A DNA stretch of 64,000 bases, taken from NCBI RefSeq assembly GCF_963678635.1, contig NC_087067.1:19351639-19415638 (forward strand). The letters are read 5' to 3'. Under the pieces are notes generated by a model. The model worked only from the letters and a program-made list of their open reading frames with translations, did no database searches and was not told where the DNA came from. Shown here one piece after another: positions 33,901 to 46,740 of this stretch. Made by a program: the position numbers and the translations under genes. The stretch's first letter is position 1, and each line of letters begins with the position of its first letter. This stretch comes from Symsagittifera roscoffensis (lineage: Eukaryota > Xenacoelomorpha > Acoela > Convolutidae).

Positions 33901-36500
33901 ACAATCCTTCGATTTTTCAGGAAAATCAATATCACCACTATAAATGAAAACACAGATCTTTTAGAATATCAAACACCTGATTTTTAAGTCCCCTGTCTCC
34001 CTTTAAGTATGATGATAATAGTATTCAATACATCACATACACTAAATACTAAAGGACACTAAGGATCAGAAAAGACATACTCTAATTTTATCCAAAATTT
34101 TAATTTCCCGAATGCACAAATTTAGATCAAGGTATTATGCAACTATTGTTCAATATGCCAATTAAATAATTCATACCCAAACCAAAATCAATTTGCAGAA
34201 AAACAATTTTTTAAAGGACAACGTCTATATTTTAATCATAGAATTTCATTTGACACAAAAGGACCAATTTCACCATCCTCCAAAGGAAACTCATACATAA
34301 CGGTTATTGTTGATGCATTCACGCACTATGTAGCACTCAACCAAGTACGCCATTGTAAGGCTTACTACGCATATAAAACACTCTACAAACATTGGATAGG
34401 CAAATTCGGATTACCCGAAATACTAGTCACAGACAACGGCACTAAATTCATCAATAACGAAATTATCACAATATGTCACTTAAATAACATCGAACATAAA
34501 CCACTTACATCTCATGCACCTTGGACAAACGGATTAGTCGAAGGTATGAACCGTTCATTACAAGAATATCTTGGATTTATCATTAATGGAAATGATACAC
34601 AATATACCGAATGGTCAGCAGATGTAAAATTATTCCCCTTATCTTATAAATGACAAATTACAAAAACCACGCAAACCAATCATGTTCACAGCAAATGCTC
34701 ACAAAAACACACAAGGTTATTGTCAACCAAATAAAATCTCCAAATGTTACAATCTACCATAACATACACTTGATGAAGATCAATTTCATCACCCACAAAC
34801 TTTAAAATTAGCTTTCGGCACACATACCCAATGGATTTTAAATGGAGATAAAAAAACTAAGAAATTTATCAAAACATAACAACGAAATTGCTACAAAGAC
34901 AAAATATAAATAATCAAATTAATTCACGCCTTATACCAACAACAGATTTACAAATCGGAACATTTGCTTTAATTCCAAACTTCACTACACAAAAAAAAAT
35001 TTGAATTTCAAAAACAATTTTAATTTTAATTAACATCTCCAAATTCTTTTTAATCGTTTTGAACTTTCACATTTTCATTTTAACAGTTGAAAAGCACTTG
35101 AACAGATCTAGTTCAGAATCAGCCAATAGAAATCACTTCAACTTATCACCTTATTTAGCCAATACGACTTTATTAGCCGATAGATATTAATCTCCATGCA
35201 TCACTATAAATATAACTTTAAGACCTCCAGGTCAAAAACAAGCAACCTGCTGATCGTTGACAACTAAAATAAACACTGCTTCAATATTACAACCCTCCCC
35301 TTTCAAGTAACACAAAGATCAACAATATTTTTCCAACCCAGATCTCAAAAACCCTCCAACCAAAAATAGCAAATTAGCCTAAAGAGGAAAATACTCATGA
35401 TCAATCATTTAGCCTAGAGTTAAAATGTTTCCTGGATACCCCAAATTATCCAACAAATAAAAACAAAACCAAGAAGACCTCCCGAGCACCATAAAACAAC
35501 CCCTCAACAATATTCGCAATATTCGACAAAAACCAACCCCACTTGTCAAAAAAATCAATAAATATTACAACCACACTTGAATTTAGCCCCAAAAACTTAA
35601 AAAACATACGAAGGAACGAATCATTTCTTAAATGCTTTTTTCCGCGACAGTCAATAATTTCAACCACATATTTTCTAAAAGTTTCATAAAACTTTTCAAT
35701 CTTTTTAAGTTTTTTATGATATTTCTAACTGATACTTTTGAAACTTTGATGATACTTTCAATATATTTTTGCAAGCTTTTTCAAATTTTCTATTACCTAT
35801 TCAAAATAAAATTCCAAGTTTCCAAAATCCTTGATAACCTCCACAGGTACGGTAATTTCAAGTCTATTTAAATGTATCAAACCATCTTTAGTAGAACTGA
35901 TAATTTTCTACTATTGTTGGGAAAAAAGACAATCCTTCGATTTTTCAGGAAAATCAATATCACCACTATAAATGAAAACACAGATCTTTTAGAATATCAA
36001 ACACCTGATTTTTAAGTCCCCTGTCTCCCTTTAAGTATGATGATAATAGTATTCAATACATCACATACACTAAATACTAAAGGACACTAAGGATCAGAAA
36101 AAACATACTCTAATTTTATCCAAAATTTTAATTTCCCGAATGCACAAAATTGAATCAAGGTATTATGCAACTATTGTTCTATATGCCAATTAAATAATTC
36201 ATACCCAAACCAAAATCAATTTGCAGAAAAACAATTTTTTAAAGGACAACGTCTATATTTTAATCATAGAATTTCATTTGACACAAAAGGACCAATTTCA
36301 CCATCCTCCAAAGGAAACTCATACATAACGGTTATTGTTGATGCATTCACGCACTATGTAGCACTCAACCAAGTACGCCATTGTAAGGCTTACTACGCAT
36401 ATAAAACACTCTACAAACATTGGATAGGCAAATTCGGATTACCCGGAATACTAGTCACAGACAACGGCACTAAATTCATCAATAACGAAATTATCACAAT
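30420..36500 (+). repeat. Three nearly identical 2027-bp tandem units
   Basis: The stretches 30420-32446, 32447-34473 and 34474-36500 differ by only a handful of bases by eye over 2 kb, far less than any other repeat pair here. Similarity to the flanking units drops abruptly at both sides. This is either a very recent tandem duplication or an assembly artefact in a repeat. Confidence 0.9.
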
Positions 36501-37410
36501 ATGTCACTTGTGTAACATCAAACATAAGCCACGTACATCTCATGCACCTTGGACAAACGGATTAGTCAAAGGTATGAACCGTTCATTACAAGAATACCTT
36601 AGATGTATAATTAATGGAAATGATACACGATATACCAAATGGTCAGCAGATGTAAATTTATTCCCCTAATCTTATAATTCACAAATTACAACAGCACTAG
36701 AAATGTCACCATACAAAATGGTGTTTAATCAAAAACCGCGCAAACCAATCATGTTCACAGCAAATGCTCACAAAAACGCACCAAGTTATTGTCAACCAAA
36801 TGAAGATTCAATCTCCAAATGTTACAATCTACCATTACAACCACATGATGAAGATCACTTTCATCACCCACAAACTTTAAAGTTAGCTTTCGGCACACAT
36901 ATTGAATGGTTTTTATTAAGAGATAAAAAACACAATGAAATTTATCAAAAATAACAAAGAAATAACAACAAATACAAAATATAAATAATCAATTTAATTC
37001 ACGCCTTACACCAGCAACAGATTTACAAACCGGAACATTTGCTTTCATTCCAAACTTCACTACACAAAAAGAAATTTCCAAAAAAACTGCGCCCACTCCA
37101 AAAAGGACCATATCAAATAATTGATAAACCTACTGATGTAACAAACAAACTTACTGACTCAAGTAAAAACGAAATTGTTCAACATCGCAACAATCTCTTA
37201 CCTTATTACCCAAAGGAATATGCATTTCGTGATTTAACTCAATTATATTCCTCCACAGGTTTAAAAATTGTTCAAAAGAATCCACAATTTGAACATAATC
37301 AAAACATCGATAAAAATAAGAATCAAAAATTAACCCAACAAAAACATCTAGCCCCCAAGCATCTCTTATACCAAACACAAAAACATCTCGAAAAGAACGA
37401 ATAAATAGGA
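36501..37410 (+). pseudogene. E2 integrase 3' part, fourth array unit
   Basis: Core word NGLV and the integrase C-terminal part (open stretches 36703-36954 and 37039-37404; MSPYKMVFNQKPRKP; GPYQIIDKPTDV; VQHRNNLLPYYP). The last block is the small beta-barrel-like end common to Gypsy integrases. It is interrupted a few times. Unlike the near-identical units it keeps the full C-terminal region. Confidence 0.75.
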
Positions 37411-38669
37411 AATGACAGATAATTTTCTACCACAGGATTAAAAAGAAAAATTCGAGCATGTAGAATCATCACGACTTAGAATTCAGCCACGAAAAAATTA
37501 TAACACATTCATCCCACAGTCTAAAATATTAAAGAAAGTTGAATTTCAAAAACAATTCTAATTTTAATTAACATCTCCAAATTCTTTTTAATCATTTTGA
37601 ACTTTCACATTTTCATTTTAACAGTTGAAAAGCACTTGAACAGATCTAGCTCAGAATCAGCCAATAGAAATCACTTCAACTTATCACCATATTTAGCCAA
37701 TACGACTTTATTAGCCGATAGATATTTCTCCATGCAACACTATAAATATAACTTTAAGACCTTCAGGTCAAAAATAAGCAACCTGCTGATTGTTGACAGC
37801 TAAAATAAACACTAATTCAATATTACAACCCTCCCCTATTAAGTAAAACAAAGATCATCAAAATTTCCCAACCAGACCTCAAAAACCCTCCAACTAAAAA
37901 TAGCAAATTAGCCTAAAGAGCAAAATACTCATGCTCATTTAGCCTATAGTAAAAATGTTTCCTGGATACCCCCAACTATCCACCAAATAAAAACAAAACC
38001 GAAAAGACCTCCCGAGCACCATAAAATAACCCCTCAACAATATTCGACAAAAACCAACCCCACCCGTCAAAAAAATCAATAAATAATACAACCACACTTG
38101 AATTTAGCCCCAAAAACTTAAAAAACATACGACGGAACGAATCATTTCTTAAATGCTTTTTTCCGCGACAGTCAATAATTTTAACCACATATTTTCTAAA
38201 ACTTTCATATAACTTTCAATCTTTTTATGTTTTTTATGATATTTCTAACTGATACTTTTGAAACTTTGATGATACTTATAATATATTTTTGCAACCTTTT
38301 TTAAATTTTCTATTACCTATTCAAAATAAAATTCCAAGTTTCCAAAATCTTTGATAATCTCTACAGGTACGGTAATTTCAAGTCTATTCAAATGTTTCAA
38401 ACCATCTTTAATAGAACTGATAATTTTCTACTATTGTTGGGAAATAAAACACTCCTTCGATATTTCAGGAAAATAATAACACCACTATAAAGGAAAACAC
38501 AGATCTTTTAGAATATCAAACATTTAATTTTAAAGTCCCCTGTCTCCCTTAAAGTATGATGATAATAGTATTCAATACATCACATACACTAAATACTAAA
38601 GGACACTAAGGATAAGAAAAGACATACTCTAACTTTATCCAAATTTTTAATTTCCCGAAAGCACAAATT

Positions 38670-39916
38670 TTGATCAAGGTATTATGCAACTATTGTTCAA
38701 TATGCCAATTAAATAATTCATACCCAAACCAAAATCAATTTGCAGAAAAACAATTTTTTAAAGGACAACGTCTATATTTTAGTCATAGAAATTCATTTGA
38801 CACAAAAGCAACAATTTCACCATCCTCCGAAGGAAACTCATACATAACGGTTATTGTTGATGCATTCGCGCACTATGTAGCACTCAATCCAGTACGCCAT
38901 TGTAATGCTTACTACGCAAATACAACACTCTACGAAAATTGGATAGGCAAATTCGGATTAACCGAAATACTAGTCACAGACAACGGCACTGAATTCATCA
39001 ATAACGAAATTATCACAATATGTCATTTATGTAACATCAAACATAAACCACATGCATCTCATGCACCTTGGACAAACGGATTAGTCGAAGGTATGAACCG
39101 TTCATTACAAGAATACCTTAGATGTATCATTAATGGAAATGATACACGATATACCGAATGATCAGCAGATTTAAAATTATTACCCTGATCTTATAATTCA
39201 CAAATTACAACAACACTAGAAATGTCACCATACAAAATGGTATTTAATCAAAAACCGCGCAAACCAATCATCTTCACAGCAAATGCTCACAAAAACGCAC
39301 CAAGTTATTGTCAACCAAATGAAGATTCAATCTGTTACAATCTACCATTACAACCACATGATGAAAATCACTTTCATCACCCACAATTTTTAAAATTAGC
39401 TTTTGCCACACATATTGAATGGTTTTTATTAAGAGATAAAAAACACAATGAAATTTATCAAAAATAACAAAGAAATTGTTACAAAGACAAAATATAAGTT
39501 ATCACATAATTCACGCTTTACACCAGCAACAGATTTAAAAATCGGAACTTTTGTTCCAAACTTCACTACACAAAAAGAAATTTCCAAAAAAACTGCAACC
39601 ACTCCAAAAAGGACCATATCAAATAATTGATAAACCTACTGATGTAACATACCAACTTACGCACTCAAGTAAAAAAGAAATTGTTCAACATCGCAACAAT
39701 CTCTTACCTTATTACCCGGAAGAACATGCACTTCGTAAAATAACTCACTTATATTCCTTCACAGGTTTAAAATTGTTCAAAACAATCCAGAAATTGATCA
39801 AAATCAAAACATTGATAAAAATAAGAATCAAAAACCAACCCAACAAAACATGTAGCCCCCCAAACATCTTTTATACCACTAACAAAAACATCTCAAAAAG
39901 AACAAAAAAATAGAAA
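38670..39916 (+). pseudogene. E2 integrase, fifth array unit
   Basis: A 163-codon open stretch (38670-39161) has a C-x2-C zinc word (CNYCSICQLN), the first core aspartate (VIVDAFAHYVALNP), the second (LVTDNGTEF) and the glutamate helix (NGLVEGMNRSLQEYL): the complete D, D, E pattern. C-terminal parts follow at 39222-39913. It is interrupted a few times. This is the best-preserved integrase of the window. Confidence 0.8.
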
Positions 39917-41135
39917 AATGACAGAGAAGACTCTACCACAGGATCTAAAAGAAAAATCCAAACATAGAGAATTATCACGACTTAGAAGTCAGCCACGAAA
40001 AAAATATAAAACATTCATCCCACAGTCTAAGACATTAAAGAAAATCGAATTTCAAAAACAATTCTAATTTTAATTAACATCTCCAAATTCTTTTTAATCA
40101 GTTTGAACCTTCACATTTTCATTTTAACATGCTGAAAAGCACTTGAACAGATCTAATTGAGGATCAGCCAATAGAAATCACTTCAACTTATCACCTTATT
40201 TAGCCAATACGACTTTATTAGCCGATAGATATTAATCTCCAGGCATAACTATAACTATAACTTTAGGAGCTCCAGGTCAAAAATAAGCAACCTGCTAAGG
40301 ATTGACAACTAAAATAAACACTATTTCATTATTACAACCCTCCGCTATCAATTCATACAAAGTTCAACAATATTTTCCCAACCCAGATCTCAAAAATTCT
40401 CCAACCAAAAATAGCAAATTAGCCTAAAGAGCAAAAGACTAATAATCATTTAGCCTAAAGTACAAATGTTTCCTGGATACCCCCAATTATTCACCAAAAA
40501 AACGAAACCAAGAAGACCTCCCGAGCACCATAATACAACCCTTCAACAATTTTCGACAAAAACCAACCCACTTGTCAAAAAATTAATAAATAATACGACC
40601 ACACTTGAATTCAGCCCAAAAAACTTAAAAAAGATTTGACGGAACGAATCATTTCCAAAATGCTTCTTTCAGCGACAGTCAATAATTTCATTCACATATT
40701 TTAAAACCTTTTCATAAAACTTTTCAATCTTCTTATTTTTTTAATAATATTTCTAACTGATACTTTTGAAACTTTGATAAAACTTTTAATAATTTTTTGC
40801 AACCTTTTTTAATTTTTCTATTCCGTATTCGAAATATATTTCCAACATTCCAAAATCCTTGATAACTTTCACAGGTACAAAAGTTTCAAGTCTATTTAAA
40901 TGTTTCAAACCATTTTTAGTTGAACTGATATTTTTCTACTATTATTAGGAAATAAAACACTCCTTCGATATTTCAGGAAAAATAATAACACCACTATAAA
41001 TAAAAACACAGATCTGTTAGAATATCAAACACCTGATTTTAAAGTACATTGTCTGTCTTTAAGTATGATGACAATAGCATTCAATACATCCCATACACTA
41101 AATACAAAAGGACACTCAGGATCAGAAAAGACCAT

Positions 41136-42440
41136 CCTTGGTAGAACTGATATTTTTCCACTATTCACAATTTTTCTCACATTTTTAACATCACTAATAA
41201 TGACAATGTCCAATTGTATAAAAAGGCAGTCATCGCATTTGCTTTAGCAACCATCCTTTTAATTATTTTTATAGAAGAATAATATAGTAAACAAAAATGT
41301 TTTTGTATAAAAAGTTGAAAACTGACACATTTTTTCAAAATTGCTAATCAACCACCACCAACCCAGTCCCCACCAACAACCTCCCAAGAAAACCCAATTT
41401 TACCAACAACTTCCCAAAACCCCCAATCATCAACCCGCAATTCTTTTCAAGACAACCCATACACATTTGAAGAGAGACACACACAATTATCTGAACCAAT
41501 AGAACCATTTTTTTGCCACGCACCTTTGAGCGAACCACAATACGAACCAACTTATACCATATAACCACTTTCCAACATGATTTTAATAGAGTAAGACATA
41601 TTAGCCAAAATGAGAATACACCTAAAATAAATAGACAAATCATACATTCAAGACGAAATAGAAACTTTCAAACTCCCAGAGTTCATTTTAACATACCCCA
41701 ATCACCAGCATCAAATACTTCAGATCTTTCTAGTAGCACATTACTAGAAACTCCCCCGCTCACTTCACAACAAACCACTTCTAATATTCCATCAGATTAT
41801 TTAGGTTTAACTCGCACATCAGAGCAAATTCGAGAAAATCCTTTTAATCCCCCAGCATCCACTGAACGCCTACCATATTGGTGAACACACTCATACACTC
41901 AACGTGAACCAAGTCTAGTAAACGAACCAATAGATATTTCATCTGATACAACTTTATCAACCTTGTCAGAAACACTTTCCCTTCCATCAACACCTTCAAT
42001 AAGTCAAATATCACCAACACCTTTCCCCTAAATTTTCTTACAAATCTCGACGCCAGATATCAAGAACAATCATCTCGTAAAACCCCCTACGAGTAGATTA
42101 GAACACATTCTTAGCACCTCCACCATTATTTTGTCAACAACAAAAAAGAAGTAGACTCCACAATTGGGCACTAAACATACTACAATATAGACAAGATATT
42201 CACAAACATAATCAGGAACATAACATCCAAATACTTCAACAAAATAGTCTCACACTAAAATTCGAAATTACAGTAAGACTAATCAACATTGTTCAACACC
42301 CTTTTCCATTAGCCCGGCCAAATTAAACAGCCCAATCTTTACCTCCCCCATTTGTAACAACTGAAATAATATATAAATACGATAGATATACTAAAAAGAC
42401 AACTGGATATATAACTTTTTATATCCCATATTCAGGGTTA
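41136..42440 (+). pseudogene. E2 region between pol and env (Pro/Asn/Thr-rich frames)
   Basis: Open stretch 41513-41884 codes a Thr/Ser/Pro-rich sequence (SSSTLLETPPLTSQQTTS) and neighbouring frames have similar composition. No family was recognised. By position it may be the start of an envelope-region reading frame or a small accessory protein. A splice-acceptor-like stretch precedes the envelope start at about 42440, and Gypsy-type env genes are commonly expressed from spliced RNA. Confidence 0.4.
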
Positions 42441-42448
42441 TCATACAC

Positions 42449-45070
42449 ATGTATATTTTAAAAATCTTCACATTTCAATACTTTCTTTTTCTAATTTTTT
42501 CAGAACAAAACCAAATTCCATCCCCTCGCACAGGACCCCAGGTTTTATTAGTAACACACTACGATTGTGAAGAAAATGAACAAAAAACATTACACAAATA
42601 AGCTATAAAGCAAGTAACACAATGTGAATCCGAACCACAAGCTATAGAAACCACGAACATTGTAGCTACATTATGTTTAAAAACCTGAGCAACAACACTT
42701 ATAGGTTATAAATTCACAGCGACCTTTTCCGAAAAGAAAGTATATTGTTCACAAGTCTCAAATGGAAACAAAAATCGACTTGATCCCGAATCTTTCTATC
42801 AAAGCAACCTAGAAGGAATCTTACATCTACAACCCGAACATTGTAAAAATGAACTACTCAGATTAAATTTAACATCAAAGAAAAACTCAAACAGAAAATT
42901 AGTAAACTTTCAAGTGTTCACAGACTCTGCACACCAAGCAGAAATTGAAATATACCAAAGACATATTAGAATAGACGAAAATAATTTATACAATGGCGCA
43001 CACGGAAGGTTAACTTCTGATATTCACGGTAAACATTGGATACCACACATTGGAAAAAATAATCCTTCAAACTGCAAAGCAGGCACAAAAAATAAAGGAT
43101 AGAAGAAATAATGTTTTTCGATTGGAAAACACAACTTGAAAAAGCACAACTCACACGAGATTCAAATGATGGCACTAAAATCTACCAAGGAATCAGACGA
43201 CCTTGCAAAACTGATCAAGGCTATTGTGACCCTACTACTAGGACACACGCCACAATTGTCGGGTTTCGCGAAGACACTTGTACCACATTTCAAGTAGCAA
43301 AAATACACGCTAGAATGATAAAATTCCATCAAAAATATTTTAATGAATCAATTCCGTCTAAAAGCGTAAACACAAATCAAATGAGACAACGAAATCAAAA
43401 ATTTTGAAACGTCCTCAATATAGAAAATAAATTAACACGTTTTCAAATCTATCAAGAAACAGAACTAGCATGTAAATATAAAAATCCACTCAACAAAACA
43501 CAATATTCCAAAATTCTTGTCGAATACGAACAAGGTTTCGATATTAATATTGGAAAAAGAATACAAGATCCCCACTCAACACGTCATCCTTCAAATGAAG
43601 GAACCTCATACATCCCAGTAAGCCTTCTAAGAAACACAGGAAACACTGGTGGAAAAATAAAACCACAGGACACACACAGTACACGATTACAGGAACTATC
43701 ACTTATGAACAGCACATTTTTTGGCGCAATTAATTATGATATATACTTAGACATGAAGTTTCATTACACAATTAGCAGAATTTTTCAAGAAATGTCACTA
43801 TCAGAACTAGAAACATTACATCAACTATGTGAATTCATAAGAACACAGATTTTACAATCGCTAGCACTAACAGTTCTAAAAAATACCCTACGCAGAATAT
43901 TTATTATCCGGAAATAGATCAAATTTCCTTGATTATGAAGGAAACAATTTATAATTTTATACTTTCACCAAAAAGTTTGAACTTTAGATGTTTTTGAAGA
44001 CAAAAGATGTTATAAAAGAATCACAATATTCTATAAAAACAAAGTACATTTTGTTGATAAACTCTCCCGAAGAACATATTTTTGGGATACAGCAGTCCCA
44101 TGTGGATCAGAAAGCAGCCAGAATGTTTTACAATTAAACCCCGACGAAGACAAATACTAATTACTCACACCATATCCAACATTAATGCAACCATTAAAAA
44201 AGTTTTCACCCGAAAGTTTTAGAGCTTTTGCCCGCAATCCAAGTATCGATCTACAATCGATAGAAATATACTCTAAATCAGACATAAAACATCACATTCG
44301 TACACAACAATTTCAAGAGCTACTTACAAAAATGGACACAATACAACGACAATCAATAGATCAAAATTTACGCAAACATGCAGAAACCGCAGGCTTTTCA
44401 GACATTTACACACAAGATTACAGCGGATATTTTAAAGATATTAAAGACTACATACATTTAAATGGCGAAAAGTATAGACCACAAGATATCTCACCGATAA
44501 AATTTTTTTAGCTTCGTAACTTTCAAAAACGAAATTTTTGCCTGCCTAGGATGGCCCTATTACATCTCAGAAAGATTGACTATATTATACGCAAAGTTCA
44601 ATTTTATCGGATTTCTTTTTTCGCTATTAAAAAGATTTTATAACACATGCGCAAAATATACACAAGTAAACCGACAAACAAGCGTATGACGCATAATAAT
44701 TGCAGAACTTTTTGGAATTTTTTCTACATCAATAAACAAAATACTTTTAGACGCACAAATAAAAGAATATAATAAAAAACTATCAACAAAACCAAACACA
44801 TATGACGAATCACAAAACAATCCAAACGTATCACCTACAGCACCAGAATTACCAAATTTACATCATAACCATCCATTATCATTAGTATCACGAAATTTTA
44901 GAAACCTAGCACCCACAAACCCTGAAAATTCAAGACCTAACTATATACAAAGCCCCAATCACCACTTAGTAACACAACACTCCCAAAATGACAAAACATA
45001 CGAACAAATAATCAAACAGCCCCATACCAGCATTTTTCAATCTCAAAATAATCATTTTTTTAGTCCAAGA
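42449..45070 (+). pseudogene. E2 envelope-like glycoprotein fossil
   Basis: It starts with a signal-peptide-like segment (MYILKIFTFQYFLFLIFSEQ). A Cys-rich ectodomain-like region (HYDCEENEQK; PEHCKNELL; RRPCKTDQGYCDP) follows, with later blocks at 43705-43917 and 44185-44511. Hydrophobic segments near 44530-44720 could be the membrane anchor, and the tail is Asn/Pro-rich and includes a PTAP word at 44834-44845. Envelope proteins drive membrane fusion in retrovirus-like elements. I do not recognise the class (neither clearly the baculovirus-F-like insect type nor a class II type). It is a fossil with roughly ten or so interruptions. Confidence 0.6.
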
Positions 45071-45082
45071 TGAGCCGACAAA

Positions 45083-46210
45083 TTGGATCTTTCCACCGTT
45101 CAAATTCCCACCCAGCCCATCTCCAAAATAATCCCCATCATCCCACTTTTTGCTTTCCCGTCACCTGATTCACCTTACATTTACACATCATCCGGCAGGG
45201 ATTCTGATGCTAACTCAGACATTAAAGTTTTTCATACAGTTTACCAATTTGAACACTCCGACTTAGAAACCCCTGATGATTTTGCAGATACCGAACCTAG
45301 CCCCTCGACCTATACTCAACCCAGCCCCTCTACCTTCTCAAAACCTCCCTTTCAACCCATCCACTCCCAAACCCAATGTGCATCCCCCTCTACCCCTTCT
45401 GACGTTTCGCAAGTAACTCCAACCTACTCCCCTTTTACAACTGGACGTTCCACAAACAATTCCCCTGATAACATCCAAATTTTCTATGAACTAAACAATC
45501 TCATAACGCTACAACAACAAATACAACACCCTCACACCCTAACTATTCATCAATTATCATCAACAATAACGTCATAAAACCCACCAACCCCTACATCTTC
45601 TTCAGAGTACACCCCATCTTTAGCTCAACCATCCACATCAACGCAATCATCATCCAGTACTAAAATATTCAAACAAAATCATTTTGACTTACACACACTG
45701 TCACGACAATCCCATCATCAATTTCAATTCATCAACTCCAAATACACAGCACCGTTTTTTCTTAATTTCACTTATTGTATTAAAAATAGTAACCTTCAAG
45801 GCAACCTTTGTAATTATGACCACATCATGCAAATGTATATATTCTGTCCCTTCACCAAAACCTTCAACGTAGAAGAGTCCCGACCACTCGTTGTACCGCA
45901 TGAATAAATTCAACCGACAGAAATACCTATTTTCGAATTTACCCACAACACTAAATACAATCACAAATTTTACAATCTAATCCAAAACACACCTTATGAT
46001 TTTTTCGGTGGCAACGTAGAACTAAAAATCATTAAGGCACTCCAATTGCTTTGGCCACTGCTTCAGACTAAAAATATCATTCGCATATTAGCAAAACTAC
46101 TAACCACATCTGATGTCATTCACGATGTTTTTCCTAATGGCTTCTTTCCTGACGAAGAAGGTAAATATGAATTAAATAATTTAAAAATAACTAATTCAAA
46201 AAACAACTAA
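45083..46210 (+). pseudogene. ORFX, copy 1: extra reading frame downstream of env
   Basis: The first part (45083-45577, 164 codons open) is Ser/Thr/Pro-rich (TEPSPSTYTQPSPSTFSKPP). A folded-domain-like part follows (words NHFDLHTLSR, YCIKNSNLQGNL, NTPYDFFGGN, SDVIHDVF). The domain part recurs at 51690-52190 in another copy, so it was a real element gene. No known family is recognised. By place (last gene, after env) it could be an accessory gene of the element. It has a few interruptions. Confidence 0.5.
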
Positions 46211-46740
46211 CCATTCTCCATAATATGTCTTTCATTTTCTTTAGTCTTCAAATCACGGGCATCTACAACCAAGAAAAAACAATTAAAATTACAAAACTCT
46301 TTTATAAATTATCAGTTTTCCTAACAAACCGCACTAAATGATGCAGTAAAATTCCTTCTCCACAGTAGTAAAATAATCTATGAATTATTTTCCCCATTGT
46401 ACTAAATTTAATTACGATGAAAATCAATTAATAATTTAAAGCCATACAAAACAGTAAGATTCAACATTCAACTAGTAAATTTATACAGGAAGAGAGCAGT
46501 ACTAACGTTTTATATTGTTTCTTTATTTTCAGTCGCACAAGAATTCTAACCAAACTCGCACAGCTCGCCCAAGACGAATTGTTTAAAATAATGAATTCAA
46601 ATTTTAACTTTCACTAACAAAAACTCAAACAAGCGATAACAAGTTTCCAACTTTCTCTTAACCCGGTTGGAAAGGAATAATATGATAACCCAAACTAACC
46701 AACACAGCTTACTAAACACTATAAACCACAAACTATAAAC
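46211..46740 (+). other. AT-rich 3' tail after ORFX, unit A
   Basis: Noncoding. It has a splice-acceptor-like stretch (tttctttattttcag) near 46515-46530 and a conserved block aaccaacacagcttactaaa; the same tail recurs at 52200-52760. It probably includes the 3' untranslated part or LTR of the env-bearing element. Role inferred. Confidence 0.45.

Larger units (their letters stand above)
29813..41135 (+). repeat. Tandem array of integrase-plus-spacer units (E2)
   Basis: Each unit has a partial integrase coding part (HHCC-like block, VTDNGT core word, NGLVEGMNRSLQEY) and then a roughly 0.9-kb spacer S that starts near gttgaaaagcacttgaacag and ends near ctactattgttggga. The landmark cctggatac(c) occurs at 31376, 33403, 35431, 37961 and 40472, giving periods of 2027, 2028, 2530 and 2511 bp. 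A sixth, partial integrase start (40976-41135) closes the array. The first three periods are almost identical; the last two are more different and longer. Confidence 0.9.
15036..46740 (+). mobile_element. Envelope-bearing Ty3/Gypsy fossil E2, internally multiplied
   Basis: Order of parts: leader, gag (twice), protease/RT/RNase H/integrase (twice), integrase-plus-spacer units (tandem array), envelope-like region, ORFX and an AT-rich tail. All are on the plus strand and in normal Gypsy order. It is a fossil with dozens of interruptions, yet it keeps some long open stretches (342 and 600 codons). The repeats differ in divergence: gag copies are close, pol copies clearly older, and three array units almost identical, so duplication happened at several times. 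Alternatives are several related insertions merged by recombination, or partly misassembled repeats. No LTR pair was identified, so both outer ends are approximate. Confidence 0.75.

Noticed and set aside
30420-36500. CRISPR array or satellite DNA
   Set aside because: Units are 2 kb, contain integrase sequence, and the genome is animal. It is a tandem retroelement duplication.
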